A DNA stretch of 64,000 nt from Aquisphaera giovannonii (lineage in GTDB: Bacteria; Planctomycetota; Planctomycetia; Isosphaerales; Isosphaeraceae): assembly GCF_008087625.1 (NCBI RefSeq), contig NZ_CP042997.1, positions 9,796,001 through 9,860,000 on the forward strand, written 5' to 3'. The notes beneath the pieces were generated by a model, which searched no databases, was not told where the DNA came from, and saw only the letters and a program-made list of their open reading frames with translations. Shown here in pieces: positions 1 to 8,675 of the stretch. The translations under genes and the position numbers were made by a program. The stretch's first letter is position 1, and the number at the start of each line of letters is the position of its first letter.

Positions 1-873
1 CCGGCCGATGGGGCAGCGACGGACGACCAGGCTGCCGCCGACCGCCAGGCCGTCGGGGAGGGTCGTCAGGCGATCGCAGCACTCCAGGACGAGATCCTCG
101 CCGACGGTCAGGTGCCCGGGCAGGCTCTCGATGTGGGCGCCGATCACCCGCAGGTTCCCCTTCACGACCAGGCGGTCCGGCAGGGCGGCCAGGCTCGGGG
201 CGCTCTGGATCGTCAGGTCGCCGTGGACCTCGAAGGGGTCGGGCAGCCGGGCCAGGGACGTGCAGCCCGCCAGCTCGATCGACCGCCCGACGAACAGGCC
301 CTCCGGGAGTCGCTCCAGCCGCCGAAGCTTGCGGAGGCGGAGGTCGCCGCCGATCCGCAGCTCGGACGGCAAGGCGGCGAGCGGGCACTGGTCGTCCCCG
401 CTCAGGGTGCGGAGGGCCATCGCCGGGGTATGCGACGTCTCGGCCTCCCGGAGCCACTTCCGCTCCCACCAGGGCGGCTCGGGGCAACGGCCGCCGACCC
501 GCAGGTCCCCCGAGACGCACAGGCCATCGCCGATCCGCGTCAGCCGCTGGCATTGGCGGAGGTCCAGGTCGCCCCGGACCGTCAGGCCCGCCGGCAGCGA
601 GCGGATGCGCAGCTTCGCCAGCGAGAGCGAGTGGCCCGCCGCCAGGCCCTCGGGGGCCCGGCCCCCCGCGAGCAGGAGCACGCACGCCTTCCACGCCTCG
701 TAGTCCCGGGCCACGTCGCCGAGCCGGGAGCCTCGCGGCCCCGGCGCGGCCGGCGACGGGCGATCGACGGGCTCGATGACAGGCTGTCCCGAGTCCGACG
801 GCCCCGGAGCGGGAATCGGCGGGGCCGAAGGCACGCCCAGCCATCCCAGGAGTCGTTGCAGCAGAGGTCCCAT
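1..873 (-). CDS. Leucine-rich-repeat-like protein (C-terminus outside window)
   Basis: The minus-strand frame stays open from an ATG at 873 to the window edge, giving 291 visible residues. After a short Pro-rich N-terminus, residues from about 90 onward contain degenerate units of 20 to 24 residues following the pattern LPxGLxVxGxLxL, often with a Cys in the next strand, as in bacterial leucine-rich-repeat solenoids. There is no signal peptide or membrane segment, so a cytoplasmic location is likely. A binding or scaffold role is inferred from the fold alone. The start lies 22 bp after the stop of the upstream RQGD gene and the SDR-like gene precedes that, so the three probably form one operon. 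The repeats are too irregular to name the ligand. Confidence 0.75.
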   Translation of the reverse strand, partial: MGPLLQRLLGWLGVPSAPPIPAPGPSDSGQPVIEPVDRPSPAAPGPRGSRLGDVARDYEAWKACVLLLAGGRAPEGLAAGHSLSLAKLRIRSLPAGLTVRGDLDLRQCQRLTRIGDGLCVSGDLRVGGRCPEPPWWERKWLREAETSHTPAMALRTLSGDDQCPLAALPSELRIGGDLRLRKLRRLERLPEGLFVGRSIELAGCTSLARLPDPFEVHGDLTIQSAPSLAALPDRLVVKGNLRVIGAHIESLPGHLTVGEDLVLECCDRLTTLPDGLAVGGSLVVRRCPIGR

Positions 874-895
874 GGCCTTCCCCGATATCCCGCGA

Positions 896-1219
896 TCAAT
901 CGGACACGGGCCGGGATCCCCGATCGTCGAACTCGCGCTGACGCCAGACCCGGTACGCGCCGCGGGGGAGGGTGATCGTATCATGCTCGGGATGCACGAC
1001 GCTCGCCTCGTCGGCGTCCACCTCCAGGAAGAGCTGCGTGCCCGGAGCCCCGTCGATCAGGAGCAATCGCGCGGTGCGACGGTCCTCGATCCGGTGGCTG
1101 TGCCCCGTCGTGTCGCCGGAAGCCAGGACCGGGCGCCTCAGCCGCTGGGCCGCGGGCGGGACCGACTCGATCCGCTGGATCAAAATATCACCCTGCCGCC
1201 ACAACGTCCCGACGTTCAT
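896..1219 (-). CDS. Small RQGD-motif protein of unknown function
   Basis: This encodes 107 residues with a WRQGDI motif near residue 7, TGHSH near residue 39 and a C-terminal YRVWRQREF stretch. From memory, small proteins of this pattern (RQGD, then TGHxH, then YRVxRQREY) occur in actinobacteria and planctomycetes without an assigned function. The ATG is preceded by a strong GAGGGGGG site that overlaps the stop codon of the upstream SDR-like gene, leaving only 10 bp between them, so translational coupling is likely. The leucine-rich-repeat-like gene follows after 22 bp. No signal peptide or cofactor motif is visible; the conserved His residues could bind metal, but that is a guess. Confidence 0.8.
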   Translation of the reverse strand: MNVGTLWRQGDILIQRIESVPPAAQRLRRPVLASGDTTGHSHRIEDRRTARLLLIDGAPGTQLFLEVDADEASVVHPEHDTITLPRGAYRVWRQREFDDRGSRPVSD

Positions 1220-1229
1220 GACGCCCCCC

Positions 1230-2639
1230 TCACCAGGCCGTCGGCCGGTAGTCCTTGAAGAAATGCCCGTGCTCCCGATGCCCGCGGAGGCCCTGCACGA
1301 TCGGGTCGTAGATCCTCGCCGCGCCGTCGACCTCGTCGAGCGGGGGCACGAACCCGCGGGCCCGCATCCGCAGCCGCGTGGAATGCGCCCCCTCGTGCGT
1401 GATCCAGCCGACGTCCACGCTGTTCATGAGGATGCCGTCGCGGGCGAAGTCGGCCGCGGAGGTGCGGGTCATCATGTTCAGCGCCGCCTTGCTCATGTTC
1501 ACGTGCGGGTGGCGGTCCGTCTTGGAACCCCGCCCGAACTGCCCGTCGAGGCCCGCCACGTTCAGGACGTACCGATCGGGGAACGGCGACCGCAGCAGCA
1601 GCGGCTTCAGGCGTCCGGTCAGCAGGAACGGGGCGGCGGCGTTGATCAGGAGCACCTCCAGCAGCTCGACCGGCGGCACGTCGGCCAGCCGGGCGGTCCA
1701 GCTATTGGACTCCCGGCGATCGATCGGCTCCTCGCGGGGCCCGACCGGGAGCGCCGGGCTCGAGGCCCCCAGGGCGGAGGCGCCGGGCACGCCGCCAAGG
1801 AGGGCCGGGGCCTCCAATTCCGGCGGCAGCCCTGTGCCGGGATGGACACCGAGGAGTGCCCCGATGTTCGCCGGGAGGGCCTCGGCCGGCATCCGCTCCA
1901 GGGCCGCCGCGTCGGCGAAGTGGTCGGCGGGGAGTCGGACCGTCTGGGCGGCGTTGTGGATCAGGATCTCCAGGGACGGGAGACCGGCCAGCAGCCGATC
2001 GGCGAAGGCCAGGACCTCCGGCAGCATCCGGAAGTCGAGCGCCTCGATCCGCAGCCGACTCCGCCAGGAGTCGAAGTCCGGCTCGCCGGCGTAGCGGAGC
2101 GCGGCGTCCCTGGGGAAGCGGGTCGTGACGACGACCTCGGCCCCGTCCCGCAGCAGCTTCAGGGCGGCCTGGTAGCCGATCTTCACCCGCCCGCCGGTGA
2201 CCATCGCCCGCCGCCCGGACAGGTCCGCCCGCTGAACCCGCTTGTCGAAGTTCAGCCGGGCGCACCCGGGGCAGAGATGATGATAGTGGAAGTGGACCTC
2301 CCGGTATCGCTCCTTGCAGATGTAGCAGCGGCGGGACCTCGCTCGCAGCAGGCCGGAGCTGGGCGGCCCGCCGGCCGGGTCCATCGGCGTGGAGCCCGGC
2401 AGGGGCGCGCGCCTCACCCGGCCGGTCTGCTCGACCAGGGCCCGGTCGTCCTGGCGACGGGACTCGGCGGAGGCCTTCCGGCGCTTCCCCCGGGTCTTCC
2501 GGTAGATCCGGGCGATCAGCCGCTCGACGCGCTCCGGATCCGGGGCCGCCTCGGGGTCCTCGCGCAGGGCCTCCAGGACCCGGAGGCAGGCCGCCCACTC
2601 GTCCGCGCTGAAGTCCTGGTCGGGATCCGCCGTCGCCAC
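1230..2639 (-). CDS. SDR-family protein with N-terminal zinc ribbon and altered catalytic residues
   Basis: This is a 469-residue protein. A charged N-terminus leads to a CxxC...CxxC zinc ribbon (Cys105, 108, 123, 126), followed by a Rossmann fold of the short-chain dehydrogenase type: the nucleotide-binding TGGRVKIG at 148-155, a HNAA turn near 228 and Asn333 in the fourth helix. The usual YxxxK pair is not intact. Lys384 is present in HPHVNMSKAALN, but the Tyr position holds Val380, and the strand that normally carries the catalytic Ser reads NVAGL. An insertion of about 60 residues (roughly 260-320) lies before the second half. It is the first gene of the three-gene operon and starts about 35 bp downstream of a tRNA-like gene on the same strand. 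Nucleotide binding is likely; classical dehydrogenase chemistry is doubtful. Confidence 0.8.
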   Translation of the reverse strand: MATADPDQDFSADEWAACLRVLEALREDPEAAPDPERVERLIARIYRKTRGKRRKASAESRRQDDRALVEQTGRVRRAPLPGSTPMDPAGGPPSSGLLRARSRRCYICKERYREVHFHYHHLCPGCARLNFDKRVQRADLSGRRAMVTGGRVKIGYQAALKLLRDGAEVVVTTRFPRDAALRYAGEPDFDSWRSRLRIEALDFRMLPEVLAFADRLLAGLPSLEILIHNAAQTVRLPADHFADAAALERMPAEALPANIGALLGVHPGTGLPPELEAPALLGGVPGASALGASSPALPVGPREEPIDRRESNSWTARLADVPPVELLEVLLINAAAPFLLTGRLKPLLLRSPFPDRYVLNVAGLDGQFGRGSKTDRHPHVNMSKAALNMMTRTSAADFARDGILMNSVDVGWITHEGAHSTRLRMRARGFVPPLDEVDGAARIYDPIVQGLRGHREHGHFFKDYRPTAW

Positions 2640-2673
2640 GCGACCGCCTCCGGGAGAGTCGTCGGGGTCCCGA

Positions 2674-2747
2674 TGGGGCCGGCCGGAGTTGAACCGGCCG
2701 CCATCCCGATTGAGGGTCGGGCCGCTCTACCGCTGAGCTACGGCCCC
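2674..2747 (-). tRNA. Atypical tRNA-like gene, copy 1
   Basis: The minus strand folds as a cloverleaf: acceptor GGGGCCG/CGGCCCC, D arm GCTC-AGCGGTA-GAGC, T arm GCCGG-TTCAACT-CCGGC and discriminator A. The anticodon arm is odd. The stem CCCGA/TCGGG closes a loop CCCTCAA, so the residue before the putative CTC anticodon is C and not the near-universal U33, and an extra G lies between the D and anticodon stems. CTC would read Glu codons, but the body does not resemble bacterial tRNA-Glu. No CCA is encoded. It could be a divergent tRNA, a tRNA pseudogene or a tRNA-like RNA with another job. Confidence 0.6.
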
Positions 2748-2806
2748 ACCGGGCAGGGCCCATTGTCGGGCGCGTCGCGTCGGCACGCCAGGCACTGCGG
2801 TCCCGG

Positions 2807-2882
2807 CGGGGCCGGCCGGAGTTGAACCGACCGCCGTCCCATTTTGCGAAAGTGGGCCGCTCTACCGCTGAGCTACGGCCCC
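2807..2882 (-). tRNA. Atypical tRNA-like gene, copy 2
   Basis: This is a tandem relative of the copy 59 bp downstream, with the same acceptor stem, D arm and T loop. The anticodon arm is 19 nt in place of 17. CCCA/TGGG is followed by a C-A mismatch and a self-complementary TTT-CGC-AAA core, so a normal 7-nt anticodon loop cannot be drawn; a 5-bp stem would leave a 9-nt loop. The T stem keeps five pairs including one G-U. Discriminator G. The intact cloverleaf core and tandem arrangement support a real structured RNA, but no amino acid can be assigned. Confidence 0.55.
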
Positions 2883-3032
2883 GCCGGGCTGGGGCCATTC
2901 TACGGTGCCGATCGTGCCGGCGCCGATCGGGGCGTGCCCTCATGCCTGCCCCGCGCGAGCCATGCGCCGTCGAGGCGTGGAGGCTCCCCGAGGCGATTCG
3001 CCTCGCCGCCCCGGCCCGGGCCTCCCATGGGA

Positions 3033-4340
3033 TCAACGGCCCACCGGCAGCGTGAGGACCGGCCCTCCCGGCTGCTGGCGGCCGAAGTCGAGCCGGCTGA
3101 GCGAGAGCACCAGCATGAAGGTCGCCTTGCTCTGCGTGTCCCGGTCGTCGATGTAGTACCAGTAGCCGCGGTACTTCACGGCGACGAACGCGGCGGGCGG
3201 CGGCTTGTGCCCCCGGCAGGCGTGGACGGTGAACAGCCCGTCGGTGATCGCGCGGCCGTCGAGCGGCCGGCCGTCCGGGCCGGGGGGGAGCTTCACGAGC
3301 CCCGCCTCCAGGTGCTCGCACGGCACCTCGACCCCGTTGGCGAGATAGAAGTAGACCTGCGCCGTGGACCGCAGGTTGAAGTGCAGCTCGTCCTTCGCAG
3401 GCAGGGCGGCCGGCAAGGCCTCGGGGGTGATCCCCGGCCCGGCGACGATCTCGTAGCGCGACAGGCCCGGCCGGAGGTCCAGCAGGGCGATCGCCTCCTC
3501 GAGGACCGGATGCCCCTGCGCGCCGGGGTTCACGTCGAAGACGAGCCGGCGCTCCTTGCGGATCAGGGACCAGCTCGTCCCGTCCCCGCGGGGGCGGTAC
3601 TCCAGCCCGTCCTTCGCGGCGTCGACGACCGCCGAGCCCGACACGGCCGAGCCCGGCAGCGGCCCGCCGACCTCGACATCTCGCTCCGCCGGATGCACCG
3701 CGCCCAGGCCCAGGTCCTGCGCCTGCTGGAACAGCTCGACCACGCGGCGGAATCGCGCGAAGTCCGGGGGGACCTCGCGCTGCGGGCCGCTGGCCGTCGG
3801 CGCGTTGGGGATGCCGTTGATCCGCTCGACCCACAGCCGCATGACCGTCGCGATGGGCCAGCTCGTCTGCTGGAGGAGGACCAGGGTCTCGGGCGAGATC
3901 GGCCGGAGGAACTTCTCCGTCGCGGCCCCGTTGTCGGCGGGGATGAGGGTCAGGGTCGGGCGGTTCGCGCCGCTGACGTTGACGTCCGGGAGGACGGAGG
4001 TGAACGTCCGGAAGACCCCCCGGTTGCTCACGGTCGCGGGATTGGGAGCGAGGAAGAACGGCCGGGCCTCGGCCTGCCCGGCCAGCTCGTACTGGGCCGC
4101 GATCGAAGCGACGTTGAGGTTGAGCGCGATCTCGTTGTAGCGCATGTGGACGAGGTTGCGCAGGAGCTGCTCCTCGTCGACGTGCCGCACCGCCTCGTTG
4201 TACCTGCCGTGCGACTTCTCCAGCGTGAAGGGGCCGAAGGCGCATCCGCTCCCGGCGAGTGCGAGCAGGAGGATCAGGGCGGCGCAGCAGGGAGCGCGAT
4301 GCGACCTGGGCTTGACCACATCCCGCCCCTTCCTTGACAC
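3033..4340 (-). CDS. Exported lipoprotein of unknown function
   Basis: 435 residues. The N-terminus has a basic start, a hydrophobic stretch and a lipobox-like LAGSGC with Cys33, so it is probably a lipid-anchored envelope protein. Just after the anchor comes a conserved-looking segment (YNEAVRHVDEEQLLRNLVHMRYNE, about residues 47-70) that I have seen in uncharacterised lipoproteins of several Gram-negative phyla. The rest is a mixed alpha/beta region ending with an aromatic VKYRGYWYYIDDRD stretch. No enzyme motif is visible. It stands alone on the minus strand, upstream of the two tRNA-like genes. Function unknown; the lipoprotein call is fairly secure. Confidence 0.75.
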   Translation of the reverse strand: MSRKGRDVVKPRSHRAPCCAALILLLALAGSGCAFGPFTLEKSHGRYNEAVRHVDEEQLLRNLVHMRYNEIALNLNVASIAAQYELAGQAEARPFFLAPNPATVSNRGVFRTFTSVLPDVNVSGANRPTLTLIPADNGAATEKFLRPISPETLVLLQQTSWPIATVMRLWVERINGIPNAPTASGPQREVPPDFARFRRVVELFQQAQDLGLGAVHPAERDVEVGGPLPGSAVSGSAVVDAAKDGLEYRPRGDGTSWSLIRKERRLVFDVNPGAQGHPVLEEAIALLDLRPGLSRYEIVAGPGITPEALPAALPAKDELHFNLRSTAQVYFYLANGVEVPCEHLEAGLVKLPPGPDGRPLDGRAITDGLFTVHACRGHKPPPAAFVAVKYRGYWYYIDDRDTQSKATFMLVLSLSRLDFGRQQPGGPVLTLPVGR

Positions 4341-5516
4341 GCCTCCCGAAAGACATGGGCCGGGCAGCGAGCATCCCGGCGAGCGGGGATTGTGCCGATT
4401 TCCTCACATCCGTCAAGGCGGACGAGTGGGCCCGGGTTGGACTCGAAATCGTCTGCGAGAGCCTGGCCCATCCCTCGCCGGGAGCCCCGCCTCATCAATT
4501 TCAGGGGCGCAACACATTGGCCTATCACGGTTTGATTCCCGAGAGCGGGAGCCGAAATCCGAGGCGTGTCGAAGCCGTAGGTCGGTAGATGGCTTGCCTT
4601 CGAGCGTTATCGAAGAAAACGACAATCCACCCCCGACGACTTCATCCGGCGGCAGGACTTCACAGGACGCGACCAGCCGAACCCCATGCAGGCCAACAGA
4701 CTGAGACGCCCCGGCGGACAAATCCAAGCGTAAACCGCGAAACGTAGCGCTTAGTCTATCTATAGAGGGACCGGGCGATGGCCGTGGGATTTCGGCCCGG
4801 CGAATCCATCCGTCATCGTGGAACCGCAGGGGCGATTGCCTGGAAGATACATCTTGGAGGGTTCCAAGCATTTCCGTCGGGTTGTTTGGCGGCCGCCCTT
4901 CCTCAATCCGGAAGTTTGGAAAATGGAGGTCAAGCCGGCCCGCGCGGAGTGCACGGGCCGGCGGCGATGGCGAGGCAACGGATCGTGGCGACGCCCGGGA
5001 TTGCCAGGGGCTGAAGCAGCCGGCGTCGTTCGCAACGCCCCCGGCGAAGCCATTCGAAAACCGAGGTTAAGTTTTCCCGCCACAAGGGCTTGCGGATCGG
5101 ATTTCGAAGCAGGACCGCGCGACAACCAGAGCCACCCCGAGCCCGGAGCGGATCGGTCGCCGCTCGCCGACGCGGCCCATCCCGCGGGCGGCCATCGCGG
5201 TGAAAACCGAGACCGGCGAAGCCGTCCGAAAACCGAGGTTAAGGCAACTCCGCCAAACGACTTACGAGAACCCGCCGACGACACGACCGGCGCGCAACCA
5301 GAGCCACGAGAGGCCGCGTTGGCGAGGATAAGAAGACGCTCCTGGCCGGTGTGGCCCGTCGGGGTCATCCTCGGGGCGATGGCCGGCCCGTTGACGCCGG
5401 GGGGCGCGGTCGCTTAGAACGACCGGGGTGTCCTGGGAGCGGGACCGGGGCAAGGCCGGGGCCGGGGCGGATCGGCCGCGGCGGCCGCTCCCGCGCAAGA
5501 CGGAGTTCGCACCACG
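4341..5516. other. Long intergenic region without a supported gene
   Basis: This 1.2-kb gap lies between two divergently transcribed genes. Open frames on both strands reach 150-200 codons, but their translations are Arg/Pro/Ser-rich with no motif or good ribosome-binding site. The part around 4740-4765 is locally less GC-rich and could hold a promoter. The right half carries a degenerate direct repeat (5041-5307). I see nothing else here. Confidence 0.6.
5041..5307. repeat. Imperfect direct repeat, spacing 172 bp
   Basis: A 31-nt segment at 5041-5071, with core CGAAAACCGAGGTTAAG, recurs at 5213-5243 with two mismatches. Further right, CAACCAGAGCCAC occurs at 5123-5135 and again at 5295-5307 with the same 172-bp offset. 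The pattern is a decayed tandem duplication inside non-coding DNA upstream of the PVC haem protein gene. Confidence 0.7.
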
Positions 5517-8500
5517 ATGAATCCCAGAGCATGCGGCGGCCGCCCGAAGGGGCTGGCCCTGATCCCGGCCGTGGGGCTGAGCCTCATCCTGAACCTGGCC
5601 GGCGCCACGATGGACGCCGCGGCCGGCGAGTTCAAGATCGGCGAGCGGACGCTCAAGGTGCCGGACGGGTTCGTCGCGGAGCTGGTCGCGGGGCCGCCGG
5701 TCGCGGACCGGCCGATCACGATCGACTTCGACGAAACCGGGGCGCTGTACGTCGCCGACTCGTCCGGGTCGAACGACCCCGTCCAGAAGCAGCTCAAGGA
5801 GCGGCCCCACCGGATCCTACGGCTCGTGGACAGGGACGGCGACGGCCGGTACGAGACCCGCACCGTCTTCGCCGACCGGATGATGTTCCCGGAGGGGACG
5901 CTCTGGCACGACGGCTCGCTCTACGTCTCGGCGCCGCCGACCATCTGGAAGCTCACCGACACCGACGGGGACGGCGTGGCGGACCGCCGCGAGGAGTGGC
6001 TCACCAGGACGCTCACCGGCTGCGCGAACGACCTTCACGGGCCGTACCTCGGGCTCGACGGCCGCATCTACTGGTGCAAGGGAGCCTTCGCCGAGCAGAC
6101 GTACGAGCGGCCCGGCAAGCCGCCGTTCGTCACCAAGGCGTCCCACATCTTCCGGGCCCGGCCGGACGGCACGCAGATCGAGCCGGTGCTCACCGGCGGC
6201 ATGGACAACCCGGTGGACGTGGCGTTCACGCCCGGCGGCGAGCGGATCCTCACGTGCACCTTCTTCCAGCACCCCGGCGGCGGCAAGCGAGACGGCCTGA
6301 TCCACGCCATCTACGGCGGCGTCTACGGCAAGATCACCGGGCCCATCTTCGAGCCGGCCCACAAGTGGACCGGGCCGGAGGTCATGCCCGTCCTCCTGCA
6401 CATGGGCCCGGCCGCCCCCTGCGGCCTCACCCGCTATGAGTCGGAGGCGCTCGGGCCGGAGTTCCGCGACAACCTCTTCGCCTGCTACTTCAACCTCCAC
6501 AAGGTCAGCCGCCACGTCCTGAAGCCGGAGGGCTCCACGTTCACCGCGACCGAGGAGCCGTTCGTCTCCAGCCCGGACGTGGATTTCCACCCGACCGACG
6601 TGGCCGAGGACGCCGACGGAAGCCTCGTCGTCGTGGACACCGGCGGCTGGTACAAGCTCTGCTGCCCGAGCTCGCAGCTCCACAAGCCCGACGTCCTGGG
6701 CGGCATCTACCGCGTCCGCCGCAAGGACGCCCCGCGCGTCGAGGACCCGCGCGGGCTCTCCATCGACTGGAAGGCCCTCCCGCCCGCCGACCTGGCGAAA
6801 CTCCTGGGCGACCCCCGCCCGGCCGTCCAGCGCCGGGCCATCGCGACGCTCGCGAAGCGGGGCGAGGCGGCAATCGGGGCGCTCGCGCCTCACGACGTCT
6901 CGTCGCCGCTCGGCCGCCGCAACGCCGCCTGGACGGCGGCCCGGATCGACGGCCTGGTCGCGAGGTCGTTCGTCCGGGCGGCGATCGAGGATGCCGACCC
7001 GGACACGGCCCTGGCGGCGATCCACGTCGCCGGGCTGCACCGGGATAAGGAGGCCGCCTCCCCCCTGGTGACGAAGCTCGGCCAGCCGTCGGCCCACGCC
7101 CGCCGCGCGGCGGCCGAGGCCCTCGGGCGGATCGGCGACCCGTCCGTCGTCCCGGCCCTCCTCCAAGCGTTGGCCGCGAAGCCCGATCGCCCGCTCGAGC
7201 ATTCCCTGATCTACGCCGCGATCGAGATCGGCGACCGCGACGCCGTCTCGAAGGCCGCGCATTCAACGGACCCGGCGGTGCGCCGCGGGGCGATCATCGC
7301 GATGGACCAGATGGACGGCGGCTCGCTCGACCCGCGCGAGGTGGCTGGGCTGCTCACATCCAGCGACGTGCCGCTCCGCGAGGCCGCCTCGTGGATCCTG
7401 GGCCGCCATCCCGAGTGGGGCGGCGCCCTCGCCGGCTCGTGCCGCGAGCGGCTGGCGAAGGGGCCGGCGGACGCCGCCGGCGGGACGGAGCTGGAGAAGC
7501 AGCTCGCCCGGTTCGCCGGCGCGGCCGAGATCCAGGCGTTGCTGGCCGAGACGGTCGCCGACGAGGCGGCCCCGGCCGCGTCCCGCCTGGTCGCCGCGAA
7601 GGCCATGGCCCGCGCCGGGTTGAAGGACGCGCCGGACTCCTGGGTCGCGTCGCTGGCGAAGGTGCTCGCGGGCCGTCCGGCGAGGCCGGAGGCCCTGGAG
7701 CTCACGCGGCAGGCCGTGGCGACGGCCGCGGCGCTGGCGCCCCCGCCGGAGAAGGCGAGGGCACTGATCCCCGCGCTGGCGGCGATCGGACGGGACGAGA
7801 AGGCCGACGAGGCGCTCCGGCTCTCCGCCCTCGCCGCGGTCCCGGGGGGCCTGAAGCCGCTCGACGACGCGACGCTCGGATACCTCGTCGGGCACCTCGA
7901 CCGCGACCAGCCGGCGGCGATCCGGGGCGCGGCGGCCTCGGCGATCTCGAGGGCCGGACTTTCGAAGGGGCAGCTCGAGAGGATCGCGGGCTCGCTGAAG
8001 GCGGCCGGGCCGCTCGAGGTCGACCGCCTGCTGACGGCGTTCGAGCAGTCCGCGGATGGGGCGGTCGGCCTGACGCTGGTGAAGGCCCTGGGCGACTCTC
8101 CTGCCCTCTCCAGCCTGCGGGCCGAGGCGATCAGGCAGCACCTCGCGAAGTACGGCCCGCCGGTGCAGGCCGCGGCCGAGGGCCTCTACGCGAGGCTCAA
8201 CGCCGACGCCGCGAAGCAGCGGGCGAAGCTGGACGAGCTGGCCTCGAAGGTCGCCGGCGGCGACATCCGCCGCGGCCAGGCCGTCTTCCTGAGCGAGAAG
8301 GCCGCGTGCTTCACCTGCCACGCCATCGGCTACCGCGGCGGCGACGTCGGGCCCGACCTGACGAAGGTCGGCGAGGTCCGCACCGAGCGCGACCTATTGG
8401 AATCGATCGTCTTCCCGAGCGCCAGCCTCGTCCGGAGCTTCGAGCCGGTCGTCGTGGCGACCTCCGACGGCAAGGTCGTCAACGGCCTGCTGAAGCGCGA

Positions 8501-8675
8501 GACCTCGGACGAGCTCTTCCTCGTCACGGGCGTCAACCAGGAGGCGCGCATCGCCCGGTCCGACGTCGAGGAGATCCGCCCCGGCACCGTCTCCGTCATG
8601 CCCGCCGGCCTGGACCAGCAGCTCTCCGTGCGGGACCTGGCGGACCTGGTGGCGTTCCTGAAGGCGTGCCGGTGA
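5517..8675 (+). CDS. PVC-type haem-binding protein: beta-propeller, HEAT repeats, cytochrome c
   Basis: 1052 residues with an N-terminal hydrophobic export signal. Residues of about 40-410 form a glucose/sorbosone-dehydrogenase or NHL-like beta-propeller, with repeated DRDGDGRYETRTVF-type Asp/Gly motifs and a DVDFHPTDVAEDADG segment. Residues of about 420-880 are Ala-rich helical HEAT repeats. The C-terminus carries one c-type haem site, CFTCH (Cys931, Cys934, His935), followed by GGDVGPDLTKVG and the typical C-terminal domain ending VRDLADLVAFLKACR. This is the planctomycete PVC-type haem-binding CxxCH architecture. By family it is exported and may oxidise carbohydrates or alcohols, but the substrate is unknown. 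A second member lies at 51490-54489. It is preceded by a long gap and is probably monocistronic. Confidence 0.9.
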   Translation: MNPRACGGRPKGLALIPAVGLSLILNLAGATMDAAAGEFKIGERTLKVPDGFVAELVAGPPVADRPITIDFDETGALYVADSSGSNDPVQKQLKERPHRILRLVDRDGDGRYETRTVFADRMMFPEGTLWHDGSLYVSAPPTIWKLTDTDGDGVADRREEWLTRTLTGCANDLHGPYLGLDGRIYWCKGAFAEQTYERPGKPPFVTKASHIFRARPDGTQIEPVLTGGMDNPVDVAFTPGGERILTCTFFQHPGGGKRDGLIHAIYGGVYGKITGPIFEPAHKWTGPEVMPVLLHMGPAAPCGLTRYESEALGPEFRDNLFACYFNLHKVSRHVLKPEGSTFTATEEPFVSSPDVDFHPTDVAEDADGSLVVVDTGGWYKLCCPSSQLHKPDVLGGIYRVRRKDAPRVEDPRGLSIDWKALPPADLAKLLGDPRPAVQRRAIATLAKRGEAAIGALAPHDVSSPLGRRNAAWTAARIDGLVARSFVRAAIEDADPDTALAAIHVAGLHRDKEAASPLVTKLGQPSAHARRAAAEALGRIGDPSVVPALLQALAAKPDRPLEHSLIYAAIEIGDRDAVSKAAHSTDPAVRRGAIIAMDQMDGGSLDPREVAGLLTSSDVPLREAASWILGRHPEWGGALAGSCRERLAKGPADAAGGTELEKQLARFAGAAEIQALLAETVADEAAPAASRLVAAKAMARAGLKDAPDSWVASLAKVLAGRPARPEALELTRQAVATAAALAPPPEKARALIPALAAIGRDEKADEALRLSALAAVPGGLKPLDDATLGYLVGHLDRDQPAAIRGAAASAISRAGLSKGQLERIAGSLKAAGPLEVDRLLTAFEQSADGAVGLTLVKALGDSPALSSLRAEAIRQHLAKYGPPVQAAAEGLYARLNADAAKQRAKLDELASKVAGGDIRRGQAVFLSEKAACFTCHAIGYRGGDVGPDLTKVGEVRTERDLLESIVFPSASLVRSFEPVVVATSDGKVVNGLLKRETSDELFLVTGVNQEARIARSDVEEIRPGTVSVMPAGLDQQLSVRDLADLVAFLKACR

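Noticed and set aside
1702-4416. Minus-strand open frame of 904 codons
   Set aside because: It runs across the two tRNA-like genes and two real genes in other frames; the protein is Arg/Pro/Gly-rich without motifs, an effect of high GC.
4413-5417. Open frames of 150-200 codons in the long intergenic region
   Set aside because: They overlap on both strands, contain the decayed repeat, and show no motif, signal or ribosome-binding site.
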